Origin: Anditalea andensis
Lineage (GTDB): Bacteria; Bacteroidota; Bacteroidia; Cytophagales; Cyclobacteriaceae
Assembly: GCF_000714815.1 (NCBI RefSeq)
Contig: NZ_JMIH01000022.1
Coordinates: 186,001-250,000, forward strand
Length of the DNA stretch: 64,000 bases
Direction of reading: 5' to 3'
Positions 1-8,498 of the stretch are shown here, one piece after another (position 1 is the first letter of the stretch; each line of letters starts with the position of its first letter). The position numbers and the translations under genes are program-made. The notes below the pieces were generated by a model. It had not been told where the DNA came from. It ran no database searches and was given only the letters and a program-made list of their open reading frames with translations.

Positions 1-88
1 AAAAGTTTCGGTTTTTGTTGAAAAGATCAAACCTAGTATGGAAAAAGCAAACCAAACCCATACGGAAATTAGTGTCCGCATAGTGTAA
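1..88 (+). CDS. C-terminal end of an unidentified protein (possibly FolB-like)
   Basis: The window opens inside a reading frame whose first full codon is at position 2. It runs 28 codons to a TAA at 86-88, and the last residues read EISVRIV. The tail contains VEKIKP, which loosely recalls the C-terminal strand of dihydroneopterin aldolase, but 28 residues are too few to name it. asd follows 38 bp later on the same strand. The intervening A-rich stretch shows no hairpin, so the two could be cotranscribed. That this is coding is likely; the product name is a guess. Confidence 0.45.
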   Translation, partial: KVSVFVEKIKPSMEKANQTHTEISVRIV

Positions 89-126
89 ATATAATAAAAA
101 ACTAAAAATTAAAAAGAAATAAATAG

Positions 127-1116
127 ATGAAATTAGCAATAGTGGGTGCCACTGGTCTGGTAGGCACCGAGATACTAGAAGTTGTCGATTTGCATAAGTT
201 TAAATTTGATGAGCTGCTTTTAGTGGCCAGCGAAAGGTCAGTAGGGAATAAGCTGTCCTTTCAAGGTAAAGAACATACCATAATAGGTCTAAAGGAAGCT
301 GTAGCAGCTAAACCTGATATAGCCATTTTCTCTGCTGGTGGTAGCACTTCCCTGGAATGGGCGCCTAAATTCGCAGAAGCAGGTACTGTAGTAGTGGACA
401 ATAGTTCTGCATGGAGAATGGATCCTACCAAGAAACTAGTGGTACCTGAGATCAATGCTAAAGATTTAAGGATAGATGACAGAATTATAGCCAACCCAAA
501 TTGCTCTACTATACAGATGGTATTGGCTCTAGCTCCCTTACATGATAAATATGGTATCAAAAGGATAGTCGTGTCTACCTATCAGTCTGTCACAGGAACA
601 GGTAAGGCGGCTGTAGATCAGATGATGAATGAAAGGTCTGGAAAAGATGGGGATATGGTTTACCCGCACAAGATAGATCTAAATGTTCTTCCTCATATAG
701 ACGTTTTTCAGGAGAACGGCTATACTAAGGAAGAAATGAAGATGATCAAAGAGACCAAAAAAATATTTGGAGACGATAGTATCCAAGTGACCGCTACTAC
801 TGTCCGCATACCTGTGATGGGAGGTCATTCAGAATCTGTAAATGTAGAATTCTCGGAAGATTTTGATTTGGATGAAGTGAGAACAGTACTTTCTGGTACT
901 CCCGGAGTAGTCGTGCAGGATGACCCAGCCAACAATGTATATCCTATGCCTATCAATGCCCATAAAAGGGATGAAGTATTTGTAGGTAGGCTTAGAAGAG
1001 ACGAGTCTCAACCTAATACCTTAAATATGTGGATAGTGGCTGATAATCTTAGAAAAGGCGCCGCTACCAATGCCGTACAGATAGCACAGTATTTAGTAGA
1101 TCATAGCTTGGTATAA
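127..1116 (+). CDS. asd: aspartate-semialdehyde dehydrogenase
   Basis: This enzyme reduces aspartyl phosphate to aspartate semialdehyde with NADPH, at the branch point to lysine/diaminopimelate, threonine and methionine, in the cytosol. The 329-residue protein has the usual length. It opens with a Rossmann fold carrying GATGLVG at residues 7-13. The catalytic cysteine is C126 in ANPNCST, and the active-site histidine is H234 in GGHSESV. The ATG at 127 starts directly at the NADP-binding strand. The next gene begins 2 bp after the stop, so the two are probably translated from one message. No lysine riboswitch or other leader is visible in the 38 bp upstream. Confidence 0.97.
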   Translation: MKLAIVGATGLVGTEILEVVDLHKFKFDELLLVASERSVGNKLSFQGKEHTIIGLKEAVAAKPDIAIFSAGGSTSLEWAPKFAEAGTVVVDNSSAWRMDPTKKLVVPEINAKDLRIDDRIIANPNCSTIQMVLALAPLHDKYGIKRIVVSTYQSVTGTGKAAVDQMMNERSGKDGDMVYPHKIDLNVLPHIDVFQENGYTKEEMKMIKETKKIFGDDSIQVTATTVRIPVMGGHSESVNVEFSEDFDLDEVRTVLSGTPGVVVQDDPANNVYPMPINAHKRDEVFVGRLRRDESQPNTLNMWIVADNLRKGAATNAVQIAQYLVDHSLV

Positions 1117-1118
1117 AT

Positions 1119-2309
1119 TTGGCATTAGCACAAAAATATACAGCAGAATTAAAAAAATTTGTGCAGGATCATCTAAACGAAGATCCTGCACATTTGCTTT
1201 TTAAATACCATGGGTCTGCTCATTTTGATCTTAGATTTGCGGTACAGCAAATCTCAGCCAGACAGAAGGTGAAGACCAAACTACCTTCATGGGTGGCCGA
1301 TTCATCAATTGTATTTCCGGAAACCCTATCATTAGAACAAAGTTCATCTGAAGCTGCCGCCCGATATAAATCCATGCTGATGAAGGGCCAAAAGATGGTT
1401 GATCTCACTGGAGGTTTGGGGATTGATACTTTTTATGGAGGACAGAATTTTGAGCAGGTTATCTATGTGGAAAGAAATGAAGCCCTTTGCGAAATAGCCC
1501 GGCATAATTTCAGCCATCTAGCTCATGATAAATTTGTAGTCCACCATCAGGAATCGATGGCATGGCTGATCAATAGCAGAGAAAAATATGATTGGATCTA
1601 TATCGATCCTGCCAGACGTGGTATCCAGAACCAAAAGCTATATAAGCTGAGCGACTGCGAACCGGATATAGTAAAACATTGGGTTCTTCTTAAACAGAAA
1701 GCTGCCAATTTATTAGTGAAAGCCTCTCCCATATTGGATATAAAAGCAGTACTGGAAGAATTGCCTGATATTGATCGGGTTATAGTTCTCTCAGTAAAAA
1801 ATGAGATTAAAGAAATTTTATTGCTATCGGAAGGCATATCAGATAAGTCTGAAGTGGTCATTGAATGTGTAGAATTATCAAGCCAAGGAGAGACATTTAC
1901 TTTTACGTATGAACATGAAGGTTTATTAGACCTACAGTTGAGCCAACCTAAGAGGTTTATTATAGAACCCCATGCTTCCATTTTAAAGGCTGGAGGGTTT
2001 AAATCGTTCTCTGAAACTTACCACATTCCCAAACTGCATGTAAACAGCCATCTATACACTTCTGATATTCATATAGGGAACCTATTGGGCAGAGTCTATG
2101 AAATCCTGTCTGAAGTCAAATCAGATAAGAAAGTGATAAAGAAGTTATTTCCCTCTGGGAAAGCAAATGTAGTGGTGCGCAACTATCCTCTGAAAGCTGA
2201 GGACATCAAAAATAAATTTCGTCTTAAAGATGGCGGTGACGATTTTTTGATAGCGAGCACTACTATGGAGGGTAAACACCGGTTGTTCCATTGTAGAAAA
2301 GTGATATGA
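1119..2309 (+). CDS. THUMP-like class I SAM-dependent methyltransferase
   Basis: This is a 396-residue cytosolic protein with a Rossmann methyltransferase core. The SAM-binding motif DLTGGLG lies at residues 95-101, an acidic VERN follows at 117-120, and IDPARR at 162-167 resembles the NPPY-type catalytic loop of nucleic-acid methyltransferases. The C-terminal third matches the THUMP-like domain that usually accompanies this core in Bacteroidetes, so an RNA substrate is likely but unproven. The start codon is TTG at 1119, only 2 bp after the asd stop, which implies translational coupling. No ATG lies nearby in frame. Confidence 0.8.
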   Translation: MALAQKYTAELKKFVQDHLNEDPAHLLFKYHGSAHFDLRFAVQQISARQKVKTKLPSWVADSSIVFPETLSLEQSSSEAAARYKSMLMKGQKMVDLTGGLGIDTFYGGQNFEQVIYVERNEALCEIARHNFSHLAHDKFVVHHQESMAWLINSREKYDWIYIDPARRGIQNQKLYKLSDCEPDIVKHWVLLKQKAANLLVKASPILDIKAVLEELPDIDRVIVLSVKNEIKEILLLSEGISDKSEVVIECVELSSQGETFTFTYEHEGLLDLQLSQPKRFIIEPHASILKAGGFKSFSETYHIPKLHVNSHLYTSDIHIGNLLGRVYEILSEVKSDKKVIKKLFPSGKANVVVRNYPLKAEDIKNKFRLKDGGDDFLIASTTMEGKHRLFHCRKVI

Positions 2310-2485
2310 CTCATAACTTACACTGAATAGAATGAGGTAAATGCCCCTTTATCCATGTTCTGATTTAATTTTTACCGATTCATCAATAAAAATGGCCTAA
2401 ATATTTTATTTCCTAAGTTAGTGATCGTGGTTTAAATTATATAAACACCACTTAGGGTAAATCTATACGTTAATGCATTCTTTGT

Positions 2486-2493
2486 TATCTTTG
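2486..2493 (+). promoter_or_regulatory. -7 promoter box next to the ccmB ATG
   Basis: TATCTTTG matches the Bacteroidetes -7 consensus TAnnTTTG exactly. It ends 4 bp before the ccmB ATG, so transcription would begin at or very near the start codon. No convincing -33 TTG is seen. Confidence 0.55.
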
Positions 2494-2497
2494 AAGC

Positions 2498-3163
2498 ATG
2501 TGGAAGCAAGTAATGGTTTTGATCAATAAAGAGCTCACCCTGGAATGGAGGCAGAAGTATGCTCTTAATGGTATACTTCTTTATGTGGTGAGTGCAGTAT
2601 TTATTACCTACCTGAGTGTAGGCGCCCGGCAGGGTACTTTGACAGTACCAACCTGGAATGCGCTATATTGGATCATCATCCTTTTTTCTGCAGTAAATGC
2701 TGTCGCAAAGAGTTTTGTGCAGGAGCATCAAGGCAGGCAATTGTATTACTATATGATAGCTTCTCCTGAAGCCATTATCGTATCTAAAATTATATATAAT
2801 ACCCTCTTAACACTGGTATTGGCTTTACTGGGTTATGCTGTATTTAGCCTGATTTTAGGCAATCCTGTTCAAGATCAGGGGATGTTTATGTTGAACCTTA
2901 TCTTAGGTGCCATAGGTTTTTCTGCCTGCCTGACCATGGTATCCGGTATAGCCTCCAAAGCTGGCAATAATGGTACGCTGATGGCTATATTGAGTTTTCC
3001 TGTTATAATCCCTATACTTTTGATGGCTATCAGTATATCTAAAAATGCTATAGACGGATTAGATAGAGGTGTGAGCATAGATAAGCTTTTTACACTTTTG
3101 GCCATTAATTCCATAGTGGGAGCAGTATCTTATATTCTTTTCCCCTATCTCTGGAAAAGCTGA
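2498..3163 (+). CDS. ccmB: heme exporter membrane protein CcmB
   Basis: CcmB is the membrane subunit of the CcmAB ABC transporter, which acts with CcmC and CcmD to load heme on CcmE for cytochrome c maturation. The 221-residue protein has the family length and about six hydrophobic helices, after the typical N-terminus KELTLEWRQKYALNG. It leads the ccmB-C-D-E-F gene order here. The ATPase gene ccmA is not adjacent and is absent from the window, so it must lie elsewhere if the transporter works. A 217-bp spacer and a separate promoter box before ccmC suggest that ccmB and ccmC are transcribed partly independently. Confidence 0.92.
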   Translation: MWKQVMVLINKELTLEWRQKYALNGILLYVVSAVFITYLSVGARQGTLTVPTWNALYWIIILFSAVNAVAKSFVQEHQGRQLYYYMIASPEAIIVSKIIYNTLLTLVLALLGYAVFSLILGNPVQDQGMFMLNLILGAIGFSACLTMVSGIASKAGNNGTLMAILSFPVIIPILLMAISISKNAIDGLDRGVSIDKLFTLLAINSIVGAVSYILFPYLWKS

Positions 3164-3375
3164 GTAAGCCCGGTAATTTTTTTAATGTTTTAACAATTTT
3201 TAATAATAGAGCACTCAAAATTATATGAATGGAAGAGAATTATAAACATATATAATGTTTTGAGTCTGTAGTTCTAATAAATTTTTCATAGGATAAGGGT
3301 AGGTTTGGATAATCTACTGCAAAAAGATTTGGTAAGAATAACCACGAAAAGGGCTGAAAAGAGGAACTTATGCCT

Positions 3376-3383
3376 TACTTTTG
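3376..3383 (+). promoter_or_regulatory. -7 promoter box of ccmC
   Basis: TACTTTTG is a perfect TAnnTTTG box. A TTG that could be read as an in-frame start at 3381 is part of this box, so the real ccmC start is the ATG at 3408. The predicted leader is about 20 nt. Confidence 0.6.
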
Positions 3384-3407
3384 CGCTTAGTAAGCAAAAC
3401 TAAGAAT

Positions 3408-4085
3408 ATGAAATCATACTGGTGGAAAGTATTGGCGATCTTGCTGTTAGCCTATACAGTATTTGCCGGTCTTCTTTTTGAAGTCCCTCGTCTTCCTATT
3501 CTGAATGAATCCATTCGGGCACTTTATTTTCATGTCACCATGTGGTTTGGTATGGTGGTCATGTTAGTAGTGGCAGTAGTTTACAGTGTCAAATATCTCC
3601 GATCAGGAGAACTTAAGCATGATGATATGGCCATTGAATTTACCAATGCCGCTATACTTTTTGGGGTTTTAGGTATAGTCACCGGTATGCTATGGGCAAA
3701 ATTTACCTGGGGCGAATATTGGAGTGGTGATCCAAAGCAAAATGGCTCCGCTATCGCCTTATTAATGTACTTTGCTTACCTGATATTAAGAAATTCTCTG
3801 ACAGATGTTCACCAAAGAGCGAAAATAGGCGCAGTATATAATATCCTGGCATTCGCAGTATATATTCCTTTGATCTTTGTATTGCCTAGACTGACAGACA
3901 GTCTCCACCCTGGCAATGGCGGTAATCCAGGTTTCAATGCCTATGATATGGACAGTACTTTAAGGATGGTTTTTTATCCCGCTATCATAGGATGGACGCT
4001 TTTGGGAGTTTGGATAAGTACCATAAGGGTAAGGTTTAGAAGGTTGGAGCGTAAATATGAAGATCAACTTATCAATCAGATATAA
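3408..4085 (+). CDS. ccmC: cytochrome c biogenesis heme-handling protein CcmC
   Basis: CcmC binds heme at the outer face of the inner membrane and helps attach it to CcmE. The 225-residue protein has six hydrophobic helices. It carries a tryptophan-rich WGEYWSGDPK segment corresponding to the WWD heme-binding motif. Flanking histidines lie in LYFHVTMW and SLHPG, the two positions expected to ligate heme. The frame stays open to a TTG at 3381, but that codon lies inside a promoter box, so ATG 3408 (protein start MKSYWWK) is chosen. The stop TAATG overlaps the start of a short downstream frame by one base. Confidence 0.92.
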   Translation: MKSYWWKVLAILLLAYTVFAGLLFEVPRLPILNESIRALYFHVTMWFGMVVMLVVAVVYSVKYLRSGELKHDDMAIEFTNAAILFGVLGIVTGMLWAKFTWGEYWSGDPKQNGSAIALLMYFAYLILRNSLTDVHQRAKIGAVYNILAFAVYIPLIFVLPRLTDSLHPGNGGNPGFNAYDMDSTLRMVFYPAIIGWTLLGVWISTIRVRFRRLERKYEDQLINQI

Positions 4086-4195
4086 TGAGATCAACTATGT
4101 CACAGGTAATAAACAGCGGAAAAATTATATCTCGTCATAGAATGCCGACTTCAGATACAGGGCAAATTATGGCCTTTGAAAAACTAATTGTATAA
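4085..4195 (+). CDS. possible 36-codon small gene between ccmC and ccmD
   Basis: An ATG overlaps the ccmC stop codon by one base (TAATG). The frame stays open for 36 codons and ends in TAA two bases before the ccmD ATG, so it fills the gap exactly. The predicted product is polar (it begins MRSTMSQVIN and ends FEKLIV) and has no membrane segment or recognised domain. Position and coupling argue for translation; composition gives no function. It may instead only serve to carry ribosomes from ccmC to ccmD. Confidence 0.35.
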   Translation: MRSTMSQVINSGKIISRHRMPTSDTGQIMAFEKLIV

Positions 4196-4197
4196 AG

Positions 4198-4440
4198 ATG
4201 AAAAAGTGGCTTTTAATATTATTTCTGATGGTCAGCTTAAAGGTGGCAGCACAGGAAAAAGTAGAAATAACTGAATCAGATTATCAGAATACCAGCGTTG
4301 AAATGGCAGATGTCATGCGATCAGATGGTAAAATCTATGTAGTAGTAGGCATTATCGCTATCATTATGGCAGGGATCATACTTTATGTGATCAATACTGA
4401 AAGGAAAATAGCCAAGCTGGAAGAAAATTTTAAAGACTAA
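4198..4440 (+). CDS. CcmD-like small membrane protein
   Basis: This 80-residue protein has a hydrophobic N-terminus ending at AAQ, which looks like a signal peptide. A transmembrane helix follows (IYVVVGIIAIIMAGIILYVI, residues 46-65), then a charged tail ERKIAKLEENFKD. CcmD proteins are small, single-helix and charged after the helix, and they release holo-CcmE from CcmC. The position between ccmC and ccmE supports this role. Sequence identity to proteobacterial CcmD is not expected to be high; the assignment rests on size, topology and context. Confidence 0.75.
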   Translation: MKKWLLILFLMVSLKVAAQEKVEITESDYQNTSVEMADVMRSDGKIYVVVGIIAIIMAGIILYVINTERKIAKLEENFKD

Positions 4441-4480
4441 GTTCGATTACCATAACCGACAGGTTTAACTATTAAAGATT

Positions 4481-4888
4481 ATGAAAAAGGGACATATTTT
4501 AGGTATTGGAGTAATAGCAGTGGCCATCGTGATCATCATCACCATGATGGGCAGTGCCAGTACGTATGAAAGCTTTACTACAGCTAAAACCATGCATAAA
4601 AATGGCAATGCCAAAGCTATACATGTAGTAGGTGAACTTAAAAAAGATACTAACGGTAGTGTGGTAGGCCTCGAAGTAGGGGAGGATAAAACATCGTTTA
4701 TTTTTACCATGGTGGATAATGATGGTATGGAACAGCAAGTATTTTATAACGAGCCTGTGCCTGCTGATTTTACTCGGTCTGAGCAGGTAGTGGTCATCGG
4801 TGCCTATAAGGGAGAGAGCAGCAGCATGTTTGTAGCAGAAAAAATACTTATGAAGTGCCCATCCAAATATCAGGAAACGGATGTTTAA
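4481..4888 (+). CDS. ccmE: cytochrome c maturation heme chaperone CcmE (cysteine-type)
   Basis: CcmE carries heme covalently in the periplasm between CcmC and CcmF. The 135-residue protein has one N-terminal membrane anchor (residues 6-23) and the OB-fold core of the family. In the classical protein heme is attached to a histidine in HxxxY near the C-terminus. Here the motif reads CPSKY, with C126 in place of histidine and Y130 kept. Cysteine-type CcmE is known from other lineages, so the protein is probably functional but uses the variant chemistry. The gene lies between ccmD and ccmF on the same strand. Confidence 0.93.
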   Translation: MKKGHILGIGVIAVAIVIIITMMGSASTYESFTTAKTMHKNGNAKAIHVVGELKKDTNGSVVGLEVGEDKTSFIFTMVDNDGMEQQVFYNEPVPADFTRSEQVVVIGAYKGESSSMFVAEKILMKCPSKYQETDV

Positions 4889-4936
4889 ACCTTATTGAGC
4901 AATAAGGCAAGTTAAAAATTTTGATTCCAAAAAATT

Positions 4937-7465
4937 ATGATTAATACCTTTGTGGGTAATCTTGGCCACTTCATGGTGATATTAGCTTTTGTGAGCTCAC
5001 TGGTGACGGCCTTTTCGTACTATAAGTATACTTTGTCCAATGAACTTGAAAAAGTCAGCTGGCGAAAATTCAGTAGAATATCTTTTTATGTTCATGCTGT
5101 ATCAAGTTTGTCTATAGTCTTTATACTTTTTGAAATCATCTATAATTTCAGATTTGAATATTTTTATGCCTATTCTCACGCATCTAAGGCACTGCCGGTC
5201 CATTATATGATCTCCTCTTTCTGGGAAGGACAGGAAGGGAGCTTTCTTTTGTGGATCTTCTGGAATGTGGTCCTCGGGCTGGTGCTGGTCCATACCAATA
5301 AGACCTGGGAAGGACCGGTGATGGTGGTATTTGCTTTGGTGCAGGCTTTCTTGGTATCTATGATATTAGGAGTGGTGTTTGGTGATCTAAAGATAGGTAG
5401 TTCTCCATTTGTATTACTTAGAGATGTATCCAATGCCCCTATTTTCCAGATCAATCCAGATTTTGTGCCTGAAGATGGTACCGGATTAAATCCTTTGCTC
5501 CAAAATATATGGATGGTCATCCACCCGCCCACCCTTTTCTTGGGTTATGCTTCTACCTTGGTACCATTTGCCTATTTGATGGCGGGGCTTGCGACCAAAA
5601 GGTACCATGAATGGATTCGTCCTGCACTCCCTTGGACGATTTTCTCTGCGCTTGTTTTGGGGATGGGAATTATGATGGGGGCTTACTGGGCTTATGTCAC
5701 GCTTAACTTTGGGGGATACTGGAACTGGGATCCTGTAGAGAACGCCTCCTATGTGCCCTGGCTGATCCTGATCGCCGCTATCCATACGATGATCACCTAT
5801 AAGAAAAGCAGCACGGCGCTGAAGACTTCGATAGTTTTGGTGATCACCTCATTCATATTAGTCCTTTATGCTACCTTTTTGGTAAGGAGCGGCGTGTTGG
5901 GTGATACCTCGGTGCATTCATTCACTGATCTGGGTCTATCCGGGCAGTTGTTGATCTATCTTTTGTTCTTTTTATTTGTGGCTATATTCCTTTCAGCGAA
6001 AGAATGGAAAAATATCCCTACCTCAGACAAAGAAGCATCCGTCTATTCACGGGAATTCTGGATTTTGATCGGTGCCACTACATTGGCACTGATGGCATTT
6101 CAGGTCATTTTGCCCACCTCTATACCTGTATTCAATGCTGTAATAGAAAGCTTTGGTGGTATTTCCAATATGGCACCACCCGCTGATCAGGAAGAATTTT
6201 ATTCTAAATTCCAGCTATGGTTTGCAGTGGCCCTGGCACTACTTACCGCTGTAGGTCAATACTTCTGGTGGAAGAAAATGGACAAGGAAACACTTAAGGA
6301 TGTTTTGACAGTACCGTATATCATATCGCTGATAGTGGCTGCTATCATTATCACCGTAGGTAAAGTCTATACGATTTCCTATATAGTAGTGGTGATGGCA
6401 GGGGCTTTTACCATTATCGCCAATGGGGGGATCTTTTTCCAACTTATGAGAACATCCAGTTTTAAGCTTGCCGGAGGCTCCTTAGCCCATATAGGTCTCG
6501 GTATGATATTAATAGGCGTGATGTTCTCTTCTGGGTATTCTGAAGTAATATCTACGAATATGTCAGGACTGACCTATAAAAAAGACTGGGAAGATGACCT
6601 GAATAAGGAAAACATCCTACTATGGATCAATAAGCCCCTTCAGATGAAAGAGTACAGCGTAATCTATCGAGGGCGCAATAAAAAAGTAGCCGGTGTACCG
6701 GGTTATGTCAATGTGAACAAATTAAAAGCCACGGAGCGGGTAAATGAAGCTGTGGCATTACAGGATATAGAAGCTAAAGGCAAAGTATATCATAAAAAAG
6801 GAGAATTGGTAAATATCGTATTGGAAGAAAACAGTTATTTTGAGATCGAATACTATAAAGGCGATGACCATAAATTTACGCTTTTTCCAATGTCACAGCC
6901 AAATCCGACCATGGGGCTGATATCTTCTCCCGATTCCAAAAGATTTATCACTCAAGATTTATATACCCATATATCTGCCATCAATGATTATGGAGATCCG
7001 GAGTGGAAGGATGATGAGATCTACGACGTATCGCCAGGAGAGCAGTTCCACATCAGTGACTTTGTGACCACCTTTGAAGGTGGTGAAGTGCTGACAGAAG
7101 TGGATGGAGTAGAGCTTCAGGAAGGAGACGTAGCCGTAAAAGCTACTTTGGTAATCTATGACAATGATATAGAAAAGAGGATCACACCGCTGTTCTTGAT
7201 CAGAGGAAATCAGGTAGGAAGAATACCCGTGGTAGATTCTGATCTCGGAATTAAGGTAGAGCTTACTAATATTCTGCCTGAGGATAATAAATTCAGTTTT
7301 ACGGTAAACCGCTTTCAAAAAGACTATGTAGTAATGAAAGCCATGGTCAAGCCTCATATCAACGTATTGTGGGCAGGGACCTTCCTGGTACTTATCGGGT
7401 TTGGGGTGGCTTGTTACCGAAGGTATGATGAGTTTATAAAAATGCGGGATAAGGGATTAGAATAA
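4937..7465 (+). CDS. ccmF: cytochrome c heme lyase subunit CcmF
   Basis: CcmF takes heme from holo-CcmE and attaches it to apocytochrome c at the outer face of the membrane. The 842-residue polytopic protein includes the WWD heme-binding region WNWDPVENASYVPW at about residues 260-273. Conserved histidines occur in VIHPPTLFLG and in GDTSVHSF. The protein is longer than proteobacterial CcmF because of a large periplasmic C-terminal region, followed by a final helix near residues 810-830. It closes the ccm cluster. Only a short AGCC/GGCT hairpin followed by T7 (about 7502-7517) is seen downstream, a weak terminator. Confidence 0.93.
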   Translation: MINTFVGNLGHFMVILAFVSSLVTAFSYYKYTLSNELEKVSWRKFSRISFYVHAVSSLSIVFILFEIIYNFRFEYFYAYSHASKALPVHYMISSFWEGQEGSFLLWIFWNVVLGLVLVHTNKTWEGPVMVVFALVQAFLVSMILGVVFGDLKIGSSPFVLLRDVSNAPIFQINPDFVPEDGTGLNPLLQNIWMVIHPPTLFLGYASTLVPFAYLMAGLATKRYHEWIRPALPWTIFSALVLGMGIMMGAYWAYVTLNFGGYWNWDPVENASYVPWLILIAAIHTMITYKKSSTALKTSIVLVITSFILVLYATFLVRSGVLGDTSVHSFTDLGLSGQLLIYLLFFLFVAIFLSAKEWKNIPTSDKEASVYSREFWILIGATTLALMAFQVILPTSIPVFNAVIESFGGISNMAPPADQEEFYSKFQLWFAVALALLTAVGQYFWWKKMDKETLKDVLTVPYIISLIVAAIIITVGKVYTISYIVVVMAGAFTIIANGGIFFQLMRTSSFKLAGGSLAHIGLGMILIGVMFSSGYSEVISTNMSGLTYKKDWEDDLNKENILLWINKPLQMKEYSVIYRGRNKKVAGVPGYVNVNKLKATERVNEAVALQDIEAKGKVYHKKGELVNIVLEENSYFEIEYYKGDDHKFTLFPMSQPNPTMGLISSPDSKRFITQDLYTHISAINDYGDPEWKDDEIYDVSPGEQFHISDFVTTFEGGEVLTEVDGVELQEGDVAVKATLVIYDNDIEKRITPLFLIRGNQVGRIPVVDSDLGIKVELTNILPEDNKFSFTVNRFQKDYVVMKAMVKPHINVLWAGTFLVLIGFGVACYRRYDEFIKMRDKGLE

Positions 7466-7654
7466 GATTAAAGATATTGGGTGCCGAGATTATGCTGACA
7501 TAGCCTTGGCTTTTTTTATAGTGGTCGAAATCTAATTATTAGATTGTGGTTAGTTTACCCTTTATTTACCTGATATGGATAGATTGTTCAAACGAAACCG
7601 GTATGGACATTTGAAGCTCATAAAATAATTATTGCTGAAGTATTTTACATTATT

Positions 7655-8137
7655 ATGGTAGAAACTCTCCAAAAAAAGTTGGTAGAAAAGCCAAACAGAA
7701 ATGAACGTGAGGTGGTGATTGTATATCCATTTAATACTGAAACCAATGAGATGTATGTTATTCAGGAATACATTCATAGCTATGATAGGAAATTTTGGAA
7801 ATTTGTGAGTGGGGGTGTGGATAAAGTAGATAAAAATATACTGACTCATGCGATAGAGGAACTGGCCGAAGAAGTAGCAATGGAGTCAGACGTCTTTTTC
7901 CACCTGTATTCATCAGAAAAGGTTTTTGGTAATAGGCCTATGCATTACTTTATAGCAGAAGATCCTGTGGTAATGGAGAATCCACCGGTGAATCCTGATG
8001 ATGATTACATTACCGATGCCAAATGGGTAGACGAGGAAGCGTTTCAAAAAATGCTTGATAATAAGGAATTGTTATGGGACCAGGGGACCATGTGTGCCTT
8101 ACAGGCGTTCAGGAAATATCGCAAGTGTAATGCTTAA
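7655..8137 (+). CDS. Nudix-like hydrolase with a degenerate Nudix box
   Basis: The 160-residue protein has the fold signature of Nudix hydrolases of the ADP-ribose/nucleoside-diphosphate-sugar type: a VVIVYPF strand, then KFVSGGVDK and a helix AIEELAEEVAM at about residues 69-79. The canonical box GX5EX7REUXEEXGU is only partly present. The EELAEE metal-binding glutamates are kept, but the arginine before them is E, the glycine after them is A, and the first glutamate is missing. Activity is therefore uncertain. It stands alone between ccmF and an opposing hydrolase gene. Confidence 0.7.
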   Translation: MVETLQKKLVEKPNRNEREVVIVYPFNTETNEMYVIQEYIHSYDRKFWKFVSGGVDKVDKNILTHAIEELAEEVAMESDVFFHLYSSEKVFGNRPMHYFIAEDPVVMENPPVNPDDDYITDAKWVDEEAFQKMLDNKELLWDQGTMCALQAFRKYRKCNA

Positions 8138-8498
8138 TCTAAATACTGCCACTATTTCCGAAGTTAATTTTTTTTGGCTAGTTCCAAGGATAGCTACAGC
8201 CTACCCATGGGCCTCGAAATGTAATTCTTCAAAAATTTTGTTTAATGAAACGCCATTTTCTATAACAGGAAATTAGCTGGTACCCTGATCCCTTTAAATA
8301 CCGGCTGTCATCTACGGGTCTCTGCATCACTGGTATTGATATTATCTATTGTTTCCATACTTGTAATATGCGAAACACTCATTATAGCATTGAGTATTTT
8401 TATAGATCTAAAGGTAATTGTAAAATCAAGTAAAAGCCTTAAGGTAGTATACTACTTCTTAAAAATAAAGACTTTGAACCAGATAGACTAGTTGTTAT
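8138..8498 (+). other. 361-bp intergenic region, no gene recognised
   Basis: This gap lies between the converging Nudix and hydrolase genes. Both strands were read. Only short frames occur, none resembling a known protein, and no strong hairpin with a T run was found. Confidence 0.6.

Noticed and set aside
4440-4480. A GTTCGATTAC string resembling a tRNA T-loop
   Set aside because: No acceptor stem, anticodon arm or D-loop can be placed around it.
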